Positions 1-6,312 of a DNA stretch of 9,504 nt are shown one piece after another. A program made the translations under genes and the position numbers. Origin of the DNA: Aquitalea sp. (lineage in GTDB: Bacteria > Pseudomonadota > Gammaproteobacteria > Burkholderiales > Chromobacteriaceae); the NCBI GenBank assembly GCA_019232735.1, contig JAFANL010000237.1, positions 1 through 9,504 on the forward strand. The letters run 5' to 3'. Below the pieces are notes generated by a model that had not been told where the DNA came from, made no database searches, and was given only the letters and a program-made list of their open reading frames with translations. The first letter of the stretch is position 1, and the number at the start of each line of letters is the position of its first letter.

Positions 1-1122
1 GAAGCCCCGGCAGCGGTATTGCGCAAACCGGTGCGGGTGGAAACGCTGTTTCCGCAGATGCGCGAGCTACTGACCCAGACCAGCCCGACAGCACGGGCCA
101 GCATGGCGCCAGCGCAAATCCCTCTGCCGGCCACGCGCACTCCGGACGTAGCGGCGGCGACACCGACCGGCACAGTCAGTGCCGCGGCGGCCTATATGGC
201 CAGCGTGGCGCCCAATCTGGAGCAGCTCACCACCCAGTCACAACAAGCCCATCGGGCCGTGGAAGCCGCCCGGCAGCGACAGCTGACGCCAACGCCAGCC
301 TCGGACCTGCCGCAGCTGATGGATCTGCCCGACGCGGAAGAAGCAGTACCAGCAGCAGAAGCAACGCAGCGCAGCACACCGCCTGTCGGGCAGCCCAAGC
401 CCGCCAGTACCGACACCAACCCGGATGGCGGCAAAATCAGCTTTGAGCGCTTCGACCCGCATGCCGGCCTGTTCGGCATGGTGGCACGCCTGTTGCGGCA
501 ACGCAGTGCTGCCGTCATCCGGGTCCGTGAAATCGCGGTCATGGTCTTGCTGCCGGCACAGGACAAGGCCTTGCTGCTGCAGCCGCTGGACAGTCTGCAG
601 GCGCTGTGCAGCGTTCCCAGCCACGAAGTGGACCAGCAGCCCTATGCCAGCAAGCAACTGCCCCTTGCCGTGCAGGAGATCCGCCCGCAGCCCCTGGTCT
701 GGCAATTGGCGGTATGGACCAGCCGGGGCCGGCTGATGCGCGGCATCGCCCCTGATACCCCGCTGCGCCTGCGTTACTGGCCCAACCTGACCCGGCTGGC
801 CCCGATCCCGGAGGCCATGCGCATCACCGCCTTTCTCACGCGCACGCCGGTCAATCTCAAGCTGATTACCCGCTTGCTGAAAGTGCCGCCGGAACATCTG
901 TTCAACTATCTGGCCGCAGCTTACGGCATCGGCATTCTGGATATTCCGCAGCGCAATGGCAGCCTGTCGGTCATCAGTACGGAACCGATACGCCCAGGCG
1001 TCAGCAAGGCAGACACCAGCAACCATACCGTGGCCAGCGCGCCCGCCACCACGCCAGCCAAGCCGGCAGCGGCCAATAGCGGCCTGCTGTCCCGTCTGCT
1101 GAAAAAGGTCATCGGCCTGTAA
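1..1122 (+). CDS. Partial protein of unknown function, first gene of a GTPase/roadblock operon
   Basis: The frame is open from base 1 to the TAA at 1120-1122, so the true start lies outside the window; the TTG at 19 is only an in-frame codon and not a convincing start. Of the 373 visible residues, roughly the first 140 are low-complexity and rich in Pro, Ala and Thr, like a flexible linker. Residues about 145-315 look folded: a stretch near SFERFDPHAGLFG, a beta-rich section, then a helical segment around LTRTPVNLKLITRLLKVPP and YLAAAYGIGILD that could be a small winged-helix-like or death-fold-like module. A second Ala/Pro/Thr linker leads to a basic amphipathic tail (LLSRLLKKVIGL). It lacks obvious transmembrane segments in the visible part. 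It lies 19 bp upstream of the small GTPase, so it is probably co-transcribed and may be the effector or scaffold of that switch. The family is not recognised; the function is unknown. Confidence 0.8.
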   Translation, partial: EAPAAVLRKPVRVETLFPQMRELLTQTSPTARASMAPAQIPLPATRTPDVAAATPTGTVSAAAAYMASVAPNLEQLTTQSQQAHRAVEAARQRQLTPTPASDLPQLMDLPDAEEAVPAAEATQRSTPPVGQPKPASTDTNPDGGKISFERFDPHAGLFGMVARLLRQRSAAVIRVREIAVMVLLPAQDKALLLQPLDSLQALCSVPSHEVDQQPYASKQLPLAVQEIRPQPLVWQLAVWTSRGRLMRGIAPDTPLRLRYWPNLTRLAPIPEAMRITAFLTRTPVNLKLITRLLKVPPEHLFNYLAAAYGIGILDIPQRNGSLSVISTEPIRPGVSKADTSNHTVASAPATTPAKPAAANSGLLSRLLKKVIGL

Positions 1123-1141
1123 ACCAGGAAAACGGAAAACC

Positions 1142-1684
1142 ATGCGAGCTTACGATAACAAGATCATCTTTGCCGGACCGGTGGGTGCCGGCAAGACCAC
1201 CGCCATCGGAGCCATCAGCGATATCGCCCCGGTCACCACCGATGCCCGCGCCTCCGACATGACGCTCAACCGCAAGGAAACCACCACGGTGGCGCTGGAC
1301 TACGGTGTGCTGATGCTGGATGAAACCACCAAGGTGCATTTGTACGGCACGCCGGGACAGGAGCGCTTCGATTTCATGTGGGACATCCTCAGCCACGGTG
1401 GTATCGGGCTGATCCTGCTGCTGGACAATACCCGCGCCAATCCCATCAAGGATCTGCAGTTCTTCCTCAATGCCTTCAAGGATCTGCTCAAGCAGGCACC
1501 GCTGGTGATCGGCGTGACCAAGACCGATCTGCGCGCCAGCCCCAGCATCGAAACCTATGCCGCCCTGCTGGAGAAATTCGACATGCGGCCACCGATTTTC
1601 GAAATTGACGCCCGCTCCCGGGAAGACGTGAAGAAGCTGGTACTGGCCTTGCTGTTTTCCATCGACCCCGGGCTGGAAAGCTGA
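1142..1684 (+). CDS. Small Ras-like GTPase (MglA / COG2229 type)
   Basis: A 180-residue single-domain P-loop GTPase. Visible motifs are G1 GPVGAGKT (12-19), a Thr-rich switch I around KETTTVALDYG (45-55), G3 GTPGQERF (69-76), G4 TKTD (126-129) and a degenerate G5 near DARS (156-159). The GTPGQERF box is the Arf/Ras/SRP-receptor-beta-like form seen in bacterial MglA-like proteins; G4 has Thr in place of the usual Asn of NKxD, which is also seen in this group. There is no signal peptide or membrane segment, so it should be cytoplasmic. The start ATG is preceded by GGA-containing purine-rich sequence in the 19-bp gap after the first gene. The next two genes are roadblock-type, the usual partners that regulate nucleotide hydrolysis in MglA/MglB systems. 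It is therefore likely a molecular switch; what it controls (polarity, pili, surface sensing) cannot be read from the window. Confidence 0.9.
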   Translation: MRAYDNKIIFAGPVGAGKTTAIGAISDIAPVTTDARASDMTLNRKETTTVALDYGVLMLDETTKVHLYGTPGQERFDFMWDILSHGGIGLILLLDNTRANPIKDLQFFLNAFKDLLKQAPLVIGVTKTDLRASPSIETYAALLEKFDMRPPIFEIDARSREDVKKLVLALLFSIDPGLES

Positions 1685-1686
1685 CC

Positions 1687-2319
1687 ATGTCCGACACTCT
1701 TTCACTCAAGGATGCGCTCTATCCCATTGCCAGCCCGGCCGGAGCCTATTACGCGGTGTCCAGCCCGGAACAGGACGCCGCGCGCATTCTGCTGACCCAG
1801 ATTCTGCGCCTGGGGCATTCCGTGCCCTTGACCACGGCCCTGCTGGAAGAATGGAGCGGCCATGATCTGGACAAGGGCCTGGAGACACTGTATCGCCTGC
1901 AACGGCTGGATTTTGTCCACGGTACCGAACAGCCACGCCCGCCACTGGCGCTGAATCTGGAAACCCAGCTGCCCAGCCTGCTGGCCAGGCTGTCCGACAG
2001 TGGCCGCGCCCTGCTGGCCGACGATAACGGCCTGTATTATGCAACCGCCGGTTTCCACCACGAGTCGGCCGAGGAAATTGCCGCGCTGGCCGGCGACATC
2101 ATTTCGCTGAATCGTCGCCATGCGCTGCTGCTGAAGAACAATCTCAACATCAGCAATCTGGCCTGGTCGGTCAGCAATCCGGCCGGACAAAGCGAACTGG
2201 GCTTTTATCCCCTGCATGTGGGTCAGCAGTCATTCGTGCTGGTAATAGGCGGCAGCCCCCGCCTGCAAGACGAACATTTTGTGACGCTGATCGAGCTGCT
2301 CAGTCGCCGTTACGCCTGA
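1687..2319 (+). CDS. Roadblock-like protein with N-terminal helical (winged-helix-like) domain
   Basis: A 210-residue protein starting 2 bp after the GTPase stop codon, with a GGAAAG ribosome-binding site at 1675-1680. Residues about 26-80 are helical and resemble a small winged-helix or helical adaptor (for example DAARILLTQILRLGH, then LDKGLETLYRLQRLDFV). Residues about 95-209 have the roadblock/LC7 pattern: a helix with Leu/Ala spacing, the strand-turn-strand ALLADDNGLYYATAGF, the helix SAEEIAALAGDIISLNRR, two further strands ending in SFVLVIGG, and a final helix. It is presumably cytoplasmic. By analogy with MglB-type proteins it may bind the adjacent GTPase and affect hydrolysis or localisation. 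The assignment rests on fold-level pattern and on the neighbours and not on a diagnostic residue motif, so the domain call is moderate while the gene itself is certain. Confidence 0.8.
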   Translation: MSDTLSLKDALYPIASPAGAYYAVSSPEQDAARILLTQILRLGHSVPLTTALLEEWSGHDLDKGLETLYRLQRLDFVHGTEQPRPPLALNLETQLPSLLARLSDSGRALLADDNGLYYATAGFHHESAEEIAALAGDIISLNRRHALLLKNNLNISNLAWSVSNPAGQSELGFYPLHVGQQSFVLVIGGSPRLQDEHFVTLIELLSRRYA

Positions 2320-2369
2320 AAACAAATGGCAGCCCGCAATGCGAGCCAAGAATACCACTGGAGAAAACC

Positions 2370-2732
2370 ATGCGTGAACAGATGCTCAAGTCCATCCTGA
2401 GTGACCTTAACGGTGCATCGGCCGATATCGAAGCCTCGGCCATCATCTCGTCAGACGGGCTGACCATGGCCGCCCTGCTGCCGCAGGATGTGGACGAAGA
2501 CCGGGTGGGGGCCATGGCGGCCGCCATGCTGTCGCTGGGCGAGCGCACCGCCAAGGAGCTGGCCCGTGGCGAGCTGGAACAGGTGATGGTGAAAGGCGAT
2601 AACGGCTATATCCTGATGAGCTATGCCGGCAAGGATGCAGTCCTCACCGTGATTGCCCGCCGCGAAGCCAAGCTGGGGCTGATTTTCCTCGACGCCAAGC
2701 GCGCCGCGCGCAATATCGCCGAAATCCTGTAA
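2370..2732 (+). CDS. Roadblock/LC7 domain protein (MglB-like)
   Basis: A 120-residue protein consisting of one roadblock/LC7 domain. The typical order is visible: an N-terminal helix (MLKSILSDLNGA), strand-turn-strand with the family's IISSDGLTMAA motif (25-35), a long helix with small residues (VGAMAAAMLSLGERTAKEL, 46-64), then ELEQVMVKGDNGYILM and AVLTVIAR strands and a C-terminal helix. The length is normal for a stand-alone roadblock protein. GGAG at 2360-2363 lies 6 bases before the ATG. A 50-bp gap separates it from the previous gene with no clear terminator, so it is probably the last gene of the same operon. Such proteins form homo- or heterodimers that bind Ras-like GTPases; here the partner is likely the GTPase two genes upstream. 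Having two roadblock genes raises the possibility of a heterodimer. Confidence 0.9.
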   Translation: MREQMLKSILSDLNGASADIEASAIISSDGLTMAALLPQDVDEDRVGAMAAAMLSLGERTAKELARGELEQVMVKGDNGYILMSYAGKDAVLTVIARREAKLGLIFLDAKRAARNIAEIL

Positions 2733-2738
2733 GGGCAA

Positions 2739-2794
2739 CGGGCATCCAGCCCGCACCCCACCGGCTGGCGAGGACGAGCATGGTCGCCCTCGCC
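2739..2794 (+). terminator. Hairpin cluster after the roadblock operon, possible terminator
   Basis: Starting seven bases after the stop codon are three inverted repeats: CGGGC/GCCCG (2739-2743 with 2749-2753), CCAGCC/GGCTGG (2746-2751 with 2763-2768), and a longer stem GGCGAGG-A-CGA paired with TCG-C-CCTCGCC (2767-2777 with 2784-2794; one A/C mismatch, 6-base loop). The first and second overlap and cannot form together. The last is GC-rich and stable, but no run of T follows, so it is not a textbook intrinsic terminator. It may stop transcription weakly or protect the 3' end of the mRNA. Confidence 0.4.
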
Positions 2795-2824
2795 GCGCCA
2801 CCCGCACCATTCTCTAGCCGGGCA

Positions 2825-2861
2825 TGCACCAGCAGCAGCGCCACCGTTTCATTCCGGTGCA
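2825..2861. promoter_or_regulatory. Inverted repeat TGCACC-N25-GGTGCA, candidate activator site
   Basis: TGCACC at 2825-2830 is mirrored exactly by GGTGCA at 2856-2861, with 31 bp between equivalent positions, close to three helical turns. A second, shorter dyad CACCG-N8-CGGTG (2842-2846, 2855-2859) shares the right arm. The centre is about 208 bp upstream of the start site predicted from the sigma-54 element, within the range for enhancer-type sites. The half-sites resemble NtrC half-sites (TGCAC/GTGCA), but the spacing is not that of the classical 17-bp NtrC dyad, so the identity of a binding protein is speculative. Confidence 0.25.
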
Positions 2862-3023
2862 CAGCCGCCCGCCACGGGCTATGCTTGTTGATCAGGCAGC
2901 ATGCATGGCAGTACCGATCCGGCCACCCACTTCTCCCACGCCCGCCCCGCCATGCTTGCCCGCCAGGGGCCAGGACCGCCACTTGTCGCCTCTCCGCCCC
3001 ACCGCACGCCATGACAGCAGCCT

Positions 3024-3040
3024 TGGGCACGCTTATTGCC
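3024..3040 (+). promoter_or_regulatory. Sigma-54 (RpoN) promoter of the Anbu operon
   Basis: The element GGGCACG-CTTA-TTGC (3025-3039) matches the sigma-54 consensus TGGCACG-N4-TTGC at 10 of 11 fixed positions. The invariant GG (3026-3027) and GC (3038-3039) are separated by exactly 10 bases, as required. The expected transcription start is near 3050-3051, giving a leader of about 26 bases before the ATG at 3077. It points in the direction of the ATP-grasp gene and is the best promoter in the intergenic region; I saw no comparable sigma-70 promoter there. Such promoters need an AAA+ enhancer-binding activator, for example NtrC-like proteins. Which activator acts is not visible. Confidence 0.7.
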
Positions 3041-3076
3041 TTGTGCTCTGCATAAGCCACTTCGGGGGAATGCGCG

Positions 3077-4522
3077 ATGCACCAGATCACACCGCTTGAC
3101 CACACCCACTATGACGAAATGCTGGCTGGCGGACAGAACATCCGCCCTTCCTACCAGCGTTTCGCCAGCTGGCTTGACCAGGCCCTGCCGGCCTGGCTGC
3201 ACCACAAGCAGGCCGAAGCCGACACCCTGTTTCGCAAGATCGGCATCACCTTTGCCGTCTATGGCGACGAAAGCGGATCGGAACGGCTGATTCCCTTCGA
3301 CACCATCCCGCGCATCATCTCCGCCACGGAATGGAAAACGCTGGAGGCCGGCTGCATCCAGCGCGTCACCGCGCTCAACCGCTTTCTGCACGATATCTAC
3401 CACGGGCAGGACATCCTCAAGGCCGGCATCATCCCGCCGGAGCAGATCCTCACCAATGCCGGCTACCAGCTGGCCATGCAGGGCATAGACCTGCCGCGCC
3501 AGGTGTACGCCCACATTGCCGGGGTGGACATCATCCGCCACAACGACGGCGGCTTTTACGTGCTGGAAGACAATCTGCGCACCCCTTCCGGTGTCAGCTA
3601 CATGCTGGAAAATCGCAAGATGATGATGCGCTTGTTTCCCGAGCTGTTTGCCAGCCACGACATCACTCCGGTGGAGCACTACCCCGACCTGCTGCTGGAC
3701 ACGCTGCGCAGCGTCGCCCCGGCCGAGGTGGACAAGCCCACCGTGGTGGTGCTGACACCCGGCCAGTACAACAGCGCCTATTTCGAGCATGCCTTCCTGG
3801 CCAGCCAGATGGGGGTGGAGCTGGTGGAAGGCCAGGACCTGTTCGTCAAGAACGGCCATGTCTACATGCGCACCACGGCCGGCCCGCAGCGGGTAGACGT
3901 CATCTACCGCCGCATCGATGATGCCTTCCTCGACCCGCTGGCCTTCCATGCCGGTTCCATGCTGGGCGTGCCGGGGCTGATGTCGGTCTACCGCGAAGGG
4001 CGCGTCACGGTGTGCAATGCCGTCGGTACCGGGGTGGCGGACGACAAGTCCATCTATCCCTATGTGCCGGACATGATCCGCTTCTATCTGGGCGAGGAGC
4101 CCATCCTGCACAACGTCCCGACCTGGCAGCTGCGCAAGCCGGAAGACCTGGCCTATGTACTGGACCATCTGCCGGAGCTGGTGGTGAAGGAGGTTCACGG
4201 TGCCGGCGGCTACGGCATGCTGGTCGGCCCCGCCGCCAGCCAGACCGAGATCGAAGCCTATCGCCTGCGCATTCTGGCCGACCCGGCCAACTTCATCGCC
4301 CAGCCGACCTTGTCGCTCTCCACCTGCCCCACCTTTGTCGATGCCGGCATTGCGCCGCGCCACATCGACTTGCGGCCCTTTGTACTATCCGGCAAGAAAG
4401 TGCAGCTGGTGGCCGGCGGCCTCACCCGCGTCGCCCTGCGCGAAGGCTCGCTGGTGGTCAATTCCTCACAGGGCGGCGGCACCAAGGACACCTGGATTCT
4501 GAAGGAGGACATCACATGCTGA
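3077..4522 (+). CDS. Circularly permuted ATP-grasp protein (COG2308, DUF404/DUF407)
   Basis: A 481-residue cytoplasmic protein of the circularly permuted ATP-grasp family, with no signal peptide. Recognisable conserved blocks, in order, are VYGDESGSER (61-70), VLEDNLRTPSGVSYMLENR (162-180), FLASQMGVELVEGQDL (240-255), DVIYRRIDDAFLDPL (274-288), NAVGTGVADDKSIYPYVP (314-331), VVKEVHGAGGYGM (369-381), HIDLRPFVL (429-437) and VALREGSLVVNSSQGGG (452-468), the last being the family's C-terminal signature. ATP-grasp enzymes usually join a carboxylate to an amine through an acyl-phosphate; the substrate of this family is not established. GGGGGA at 3064-3069 serves the ATG. The stop overlaps the next start by 7 bases, showing translational coupling to the alpha-E gene. 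It is the first gene of the Anbu cluster, downstream of the sigma-54 promoter. Confidence 0.93.
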   Translation: MHQITPLDHTHYDEMLAGGQNIRPSYQRFASWLDQALPAWLHHKQAEADTLFRKIGITFAVYGDESGSERLIPFDTIPRIISATEWKTLEAGCIQRVTALNRFLHDIYHGQDILKAGIIPPEQILTNAGYQLAMQGIDLPRQVYAHIAGVDIIRHNDGGFYVLEDNLRTPSGVSYMLENRKMMMRLFPELFASHDITPVEHYPDLLLDTLRSVAPAEVDKPTVVVLTPGQYNSAYFEHAFLASQMGVELVEGQDLFVKNGHVYMRTTAGPQRVDVIYRRIDDAFLDPLAFHAGSMLGVPGLMSVYREGRVTVCNAVGTGVADDKSIYPYVPDMIRFYLGEEPILHNVPTWQLRKPEDLAYVLDHLPELVVKEVHGAGGYGMLVGPAASQTEIEAYRLRILADPANFIAQPTLSLSTCPTFVDAGIAPRHIDLRPFVLSGKKVQLVAGGLTRVALREGSLVVNSSQGGGTKDTWILKEDITC

Positions 4523-5448
4523 GCCGAATGGCAGGGTGCCTGTACTGGATGGCACGCAATATGGAACGGGCGGAAAACACCGCGCGCTTGCTGGATGTCA
4601 GCCTGCAGATGTCGCTGCTGCATGCCACGTCGCAGGATGATTTGCTGGTGCCGCTGGACGTGACCGGCAGCACGACGGACTTTCTGCGTCACCACCACAC
4701 ACCCACCCCGCAAGCGGTACTGCACTACCTCGCCCTGGACAGCGAAAACCCGGGCAGCATTTACAACTGCATGCGCAATGCGCGGGAAAACGCCCATGTG
4801 GTGCGGGTCAAGATCACCGCCGAGATGTGGGAGCAGGTAAACGGCACCTGGCTGGAAATGCGCGAATGGCAACGGCGCGGACTGGATACCGGCAGCGCCT
4901 CCAGTTTTCTGGAGTGGGTGCGTGAACGCTCGCACCTGTTCCGTGGCGCTGGCTACGGCACCATGCTGCGCAATGACACCTTCCATTTTTCCCGGCTGGG
5001 CACTTTTATCGAACGCGCCGACAACACCGCGCGCATCCTGAATGTGAAAACCAAGCAGATCAGCGACAACGAGCCGGTCGCCGAAAACATTCTCGACTAC
5101 TACCAGTGGGCCGCCCTGTTGCGCTCGGTGTCCGGCTTCGAGGCCTATCGCGACATCTACCGCGACAGCATCACTCCGGAACAGGTGGCCGAGCTGCTGA
5201 TCCTGCGTCAGGACATGCCGCGCAGCCTGCGCGCCTGCTTTGGTGAAATCAACAAGGTCCTGGCGCGCATCGAGGGCCAGAGTGGCCGCGCCGCCCGTCG
5301 CCTGGCCAGTGAAATCCAGGCCCGCCTGACTTACAGCAGCATCGAGGACATCTTTGCCGATGGCCTGCAGCAAACGCTGGACAGCCTGATCGACGACATC
5401 AACCGGCTGGGCAGCACCATTCACCACAGTTATCTGGAAACCGCCTGA
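4516..5448 (+). CDS. Alpha-E domain protein (DUF403, COG2307)
   Basis: The 310-residue reading begins at the ATG at 4516, chosen because GAAGGAGG at 4501-4508 stands 7 bases before it and the N-terminus MLSRMAGCLYWMARNMERAENTARLL... is the standard family start; the open frame itself extends much further upstream inside the previous gene and is a shadow there. The protein is almost all helical. The signature MERAENTARLLDV (16-28) recurs as IERADNTARILNV (165-177), pointing to two related halves. It also contains RNARENAHVVR (87-97) and a Ser/Arg-rich helix near the C-terminus. No catalytic residues are known to me for this family; it is nearly always encoded beside a COG2308 ATP-grasp protein, and some proteins fuse the two, so it is probably its partner subunit. 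The overlap of 7 bases with the upstream gene suggests equimolar synthesis. Confidence 0.93.
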   Translation: MLSRMAGCLYWMARNMERAENTARLLDVSLQMSLLHATSQDDLLVPLDVTGSTTDFLRHHHTPTPQAVLHYLALDSENPGSIYNCMRNARENAHVVRVKITAEMWEQVNGTWLEMREWQRRGLDTGSASSFLEWVRERSHLFRGAGYGTMLRNDTFHFSRLGTFIERADNTARILNVKTKQISDNEPVAENILDYYQWAALLRSVSGFEAYRDIYRDSITPEQVAELLILRQDMPRSLRACFGEINKVLARIEGQSGRAARRLASEIQARLTYSSIEDIFADGLQQTLDSLIDDINRLGSTIHHSYLETA

Positions 5449-5477
5449 TCGCGGCCCGATCCAGCAAAGGGAAAGCC

Positions 5478-6266
5478 ATGCGACTCGCCATCAGTCATGA
5501 AACGCTGTACCGCTACGACACCCCGGTACGCCACAGCACCCAGTACCTGCGCCTGACCCCGCACGACGGCGATGGCCTGCACATCCTGGACTGGCAGCTG
5601 GAACTGCCGGTCGCCGCCCACCGCAGCACCGACAGCTACGGCAATATCCTGCATGTGCTGACGCTGGACTACCCGCACCAGGAAATCCACATCAAGGTGC
5701 GTGGCACGGTGGAAACCGACCATAGCGCCCCGGTCAGTGATGATCTGCCACCGCTGTTCTTCCTGCGCCAGACCGAGCTGACCACGCCGGACCAGGCCCT
5801 GCGCCAGTTTGCCGCCCGCTACCGCCAGACCAGCCCCAGCCTGGCGCAACTGCAAGCCCTGGTGGAAGGCATACGCGAACACATGCCCTTCCTGCCCGGC
5901 GAGACCCAGAGCCACACCCCGGCGGCAGATGCCTTTGCCAAGGGCGCCGGCGTGTGCCAGGACCACACCCATGTCTTCCTCAGCTGCGCCCGCCAGCTGG
6001 GCATCCCCGCGCGCTATGTCAGCGGCTATGTCTACTCACCGGCACATGCCGCCGATCATGTGTCCAGCCATGCCTGGGCCGAGGCCTGGGTGGACGGGGC
6101 CTGGCACAGCTTTGATGTGGCCAATGCGGTGGCCGCCAACGAACACCATCTGAAGCTGGCCATCGGCATGGATTATCTGGATGCCTGCCCGGTGCGTGGC
6201 GTGCGTTTTGGCGGTGGCACGGAAAACATGAGCGCCCAGGCACGCGTCTGGCTGGACGGCCAGTAA
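5478..6266 (+). CDS. Transglutaminase-like family protein (COG1305)
   Basis: A 262-residue protein with the bacterial transglutaminase N-terminal beta domain (about 1-85, beginning MRLAISHETLYRYDTPVRHS) followed by a transglutaminase-like papain-fold core. The catalytic triad is complete: Cys160 in GAGVCQDHTHVF, His198 in SSHAWAEAWV and Asp213 in SFDVANA. There is no signal peptide or membrane segment, so it should act in the cytoplasm with its neighbours. Despite the name, such bacterial proteins are as likely to be cysteine peptidases or amidases as cross-linking enzymes. AAAGGGA at 5466-5472 serves the ATG, 29 bp after the alpha-E gene. Its place between the alpha-E and Anbu genes is the known conserved arrangement, suggesting that it works on the product or substrate of the ATP-grasp/alpha-E pair. 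Confidence 0.93.
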   Translation: MRLAISHETLYRYDTPVRHSTQYLRLTPHDGDGLHILDWQLELPVAAHRSTDSYGNILHVLTLDYPHQEIHIKVRGTVETDHSAPVSDDLPPLFFLRQTELTTPDQALRQFAARYRQTSPSLAQLQALVEGIREHMPFLPGETQSHTPAADAFAKGAGVCQDHTHVFLSCARQLGIPARYVSGYVYSPAHAADHVSSHAWAEAWVDGAWHSFDVANAVAANEHHLKLAIGMDYLDACPVRGVRFGGGTENMSAQARVWLDGQ

Positions 6267-6312
6267 CAAGCTGGCTAGATTGGCTTAACTCCACTTTTCA
6301 AGTAGCTGCATC

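Larger units (their letters stand above)
2733..3076. other. 344-bp intergenic region between the roadblock and Anbu operons
   Basis: This stretch holds no convincing gene. Two + strand open frames cross it (2780-3055 and 2824-3099), but their translations are Pro/Arg/His-rich, have no good ribosome-binding site, and one runs into the next gene. What can be seen are overlapping hairpins at the left end (2739-2794), an inverted repeat TGCACC/GGTGCA (2825-2861), and a sigma-54-type promoter near the right end (3024-3040). The region therefore probably ends one transcription unit and carries the control region of the next. Confidence 0.7.

Noticed and set aside
2881..2893. Possible IHF site near TTGAT between the putative enhancer and the sigma-54 promoter
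   Set aside because: The YAA half and the final base of the IHF consensus are missing; an IHF site would fit the promoter type but the sequence does not support it.
2780..3099. Small + strand open frames in the intergenic region (2780-3055 and 2824-3099)
   Set aside because: Pro/Arg/His-rich translations, no ribosome-binding site, and overlap with the predicted sigma-54 promoter and the following gene.
2879..4363. Long open frame on the minus strand (494 codons) opposite the ATP-grasp gene
   Set aside because: It is a frame shadow of a well-conserved gene in GC-rich DNA; the translation is His/Gln/Gly-rich and matches no recognisable family, while the + strand frame carries the family motifs.
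4012..4515. Upstream extension of the alpha-E frame inside the ATP-grasp gene
   Set aside because: The extension is Arg/Pro/Ala-rich shadow sequence; the ATG at 4516 has a strong ribosome-binding site and gives the family N-terminus.
4258..5427. Minus-strand open frame (389 codons) opposite the alpha-E gene
   Set aside because: It spans the junction of two well-supported + strand genes and has the composition of a shadow frame.
6267..6312. AAGC/GCTT arms and TAGATT box in the gap before the Anbu gene
   Set aside because: Four-base arms are expected by chance and no -35 box accompanies TAGATT.
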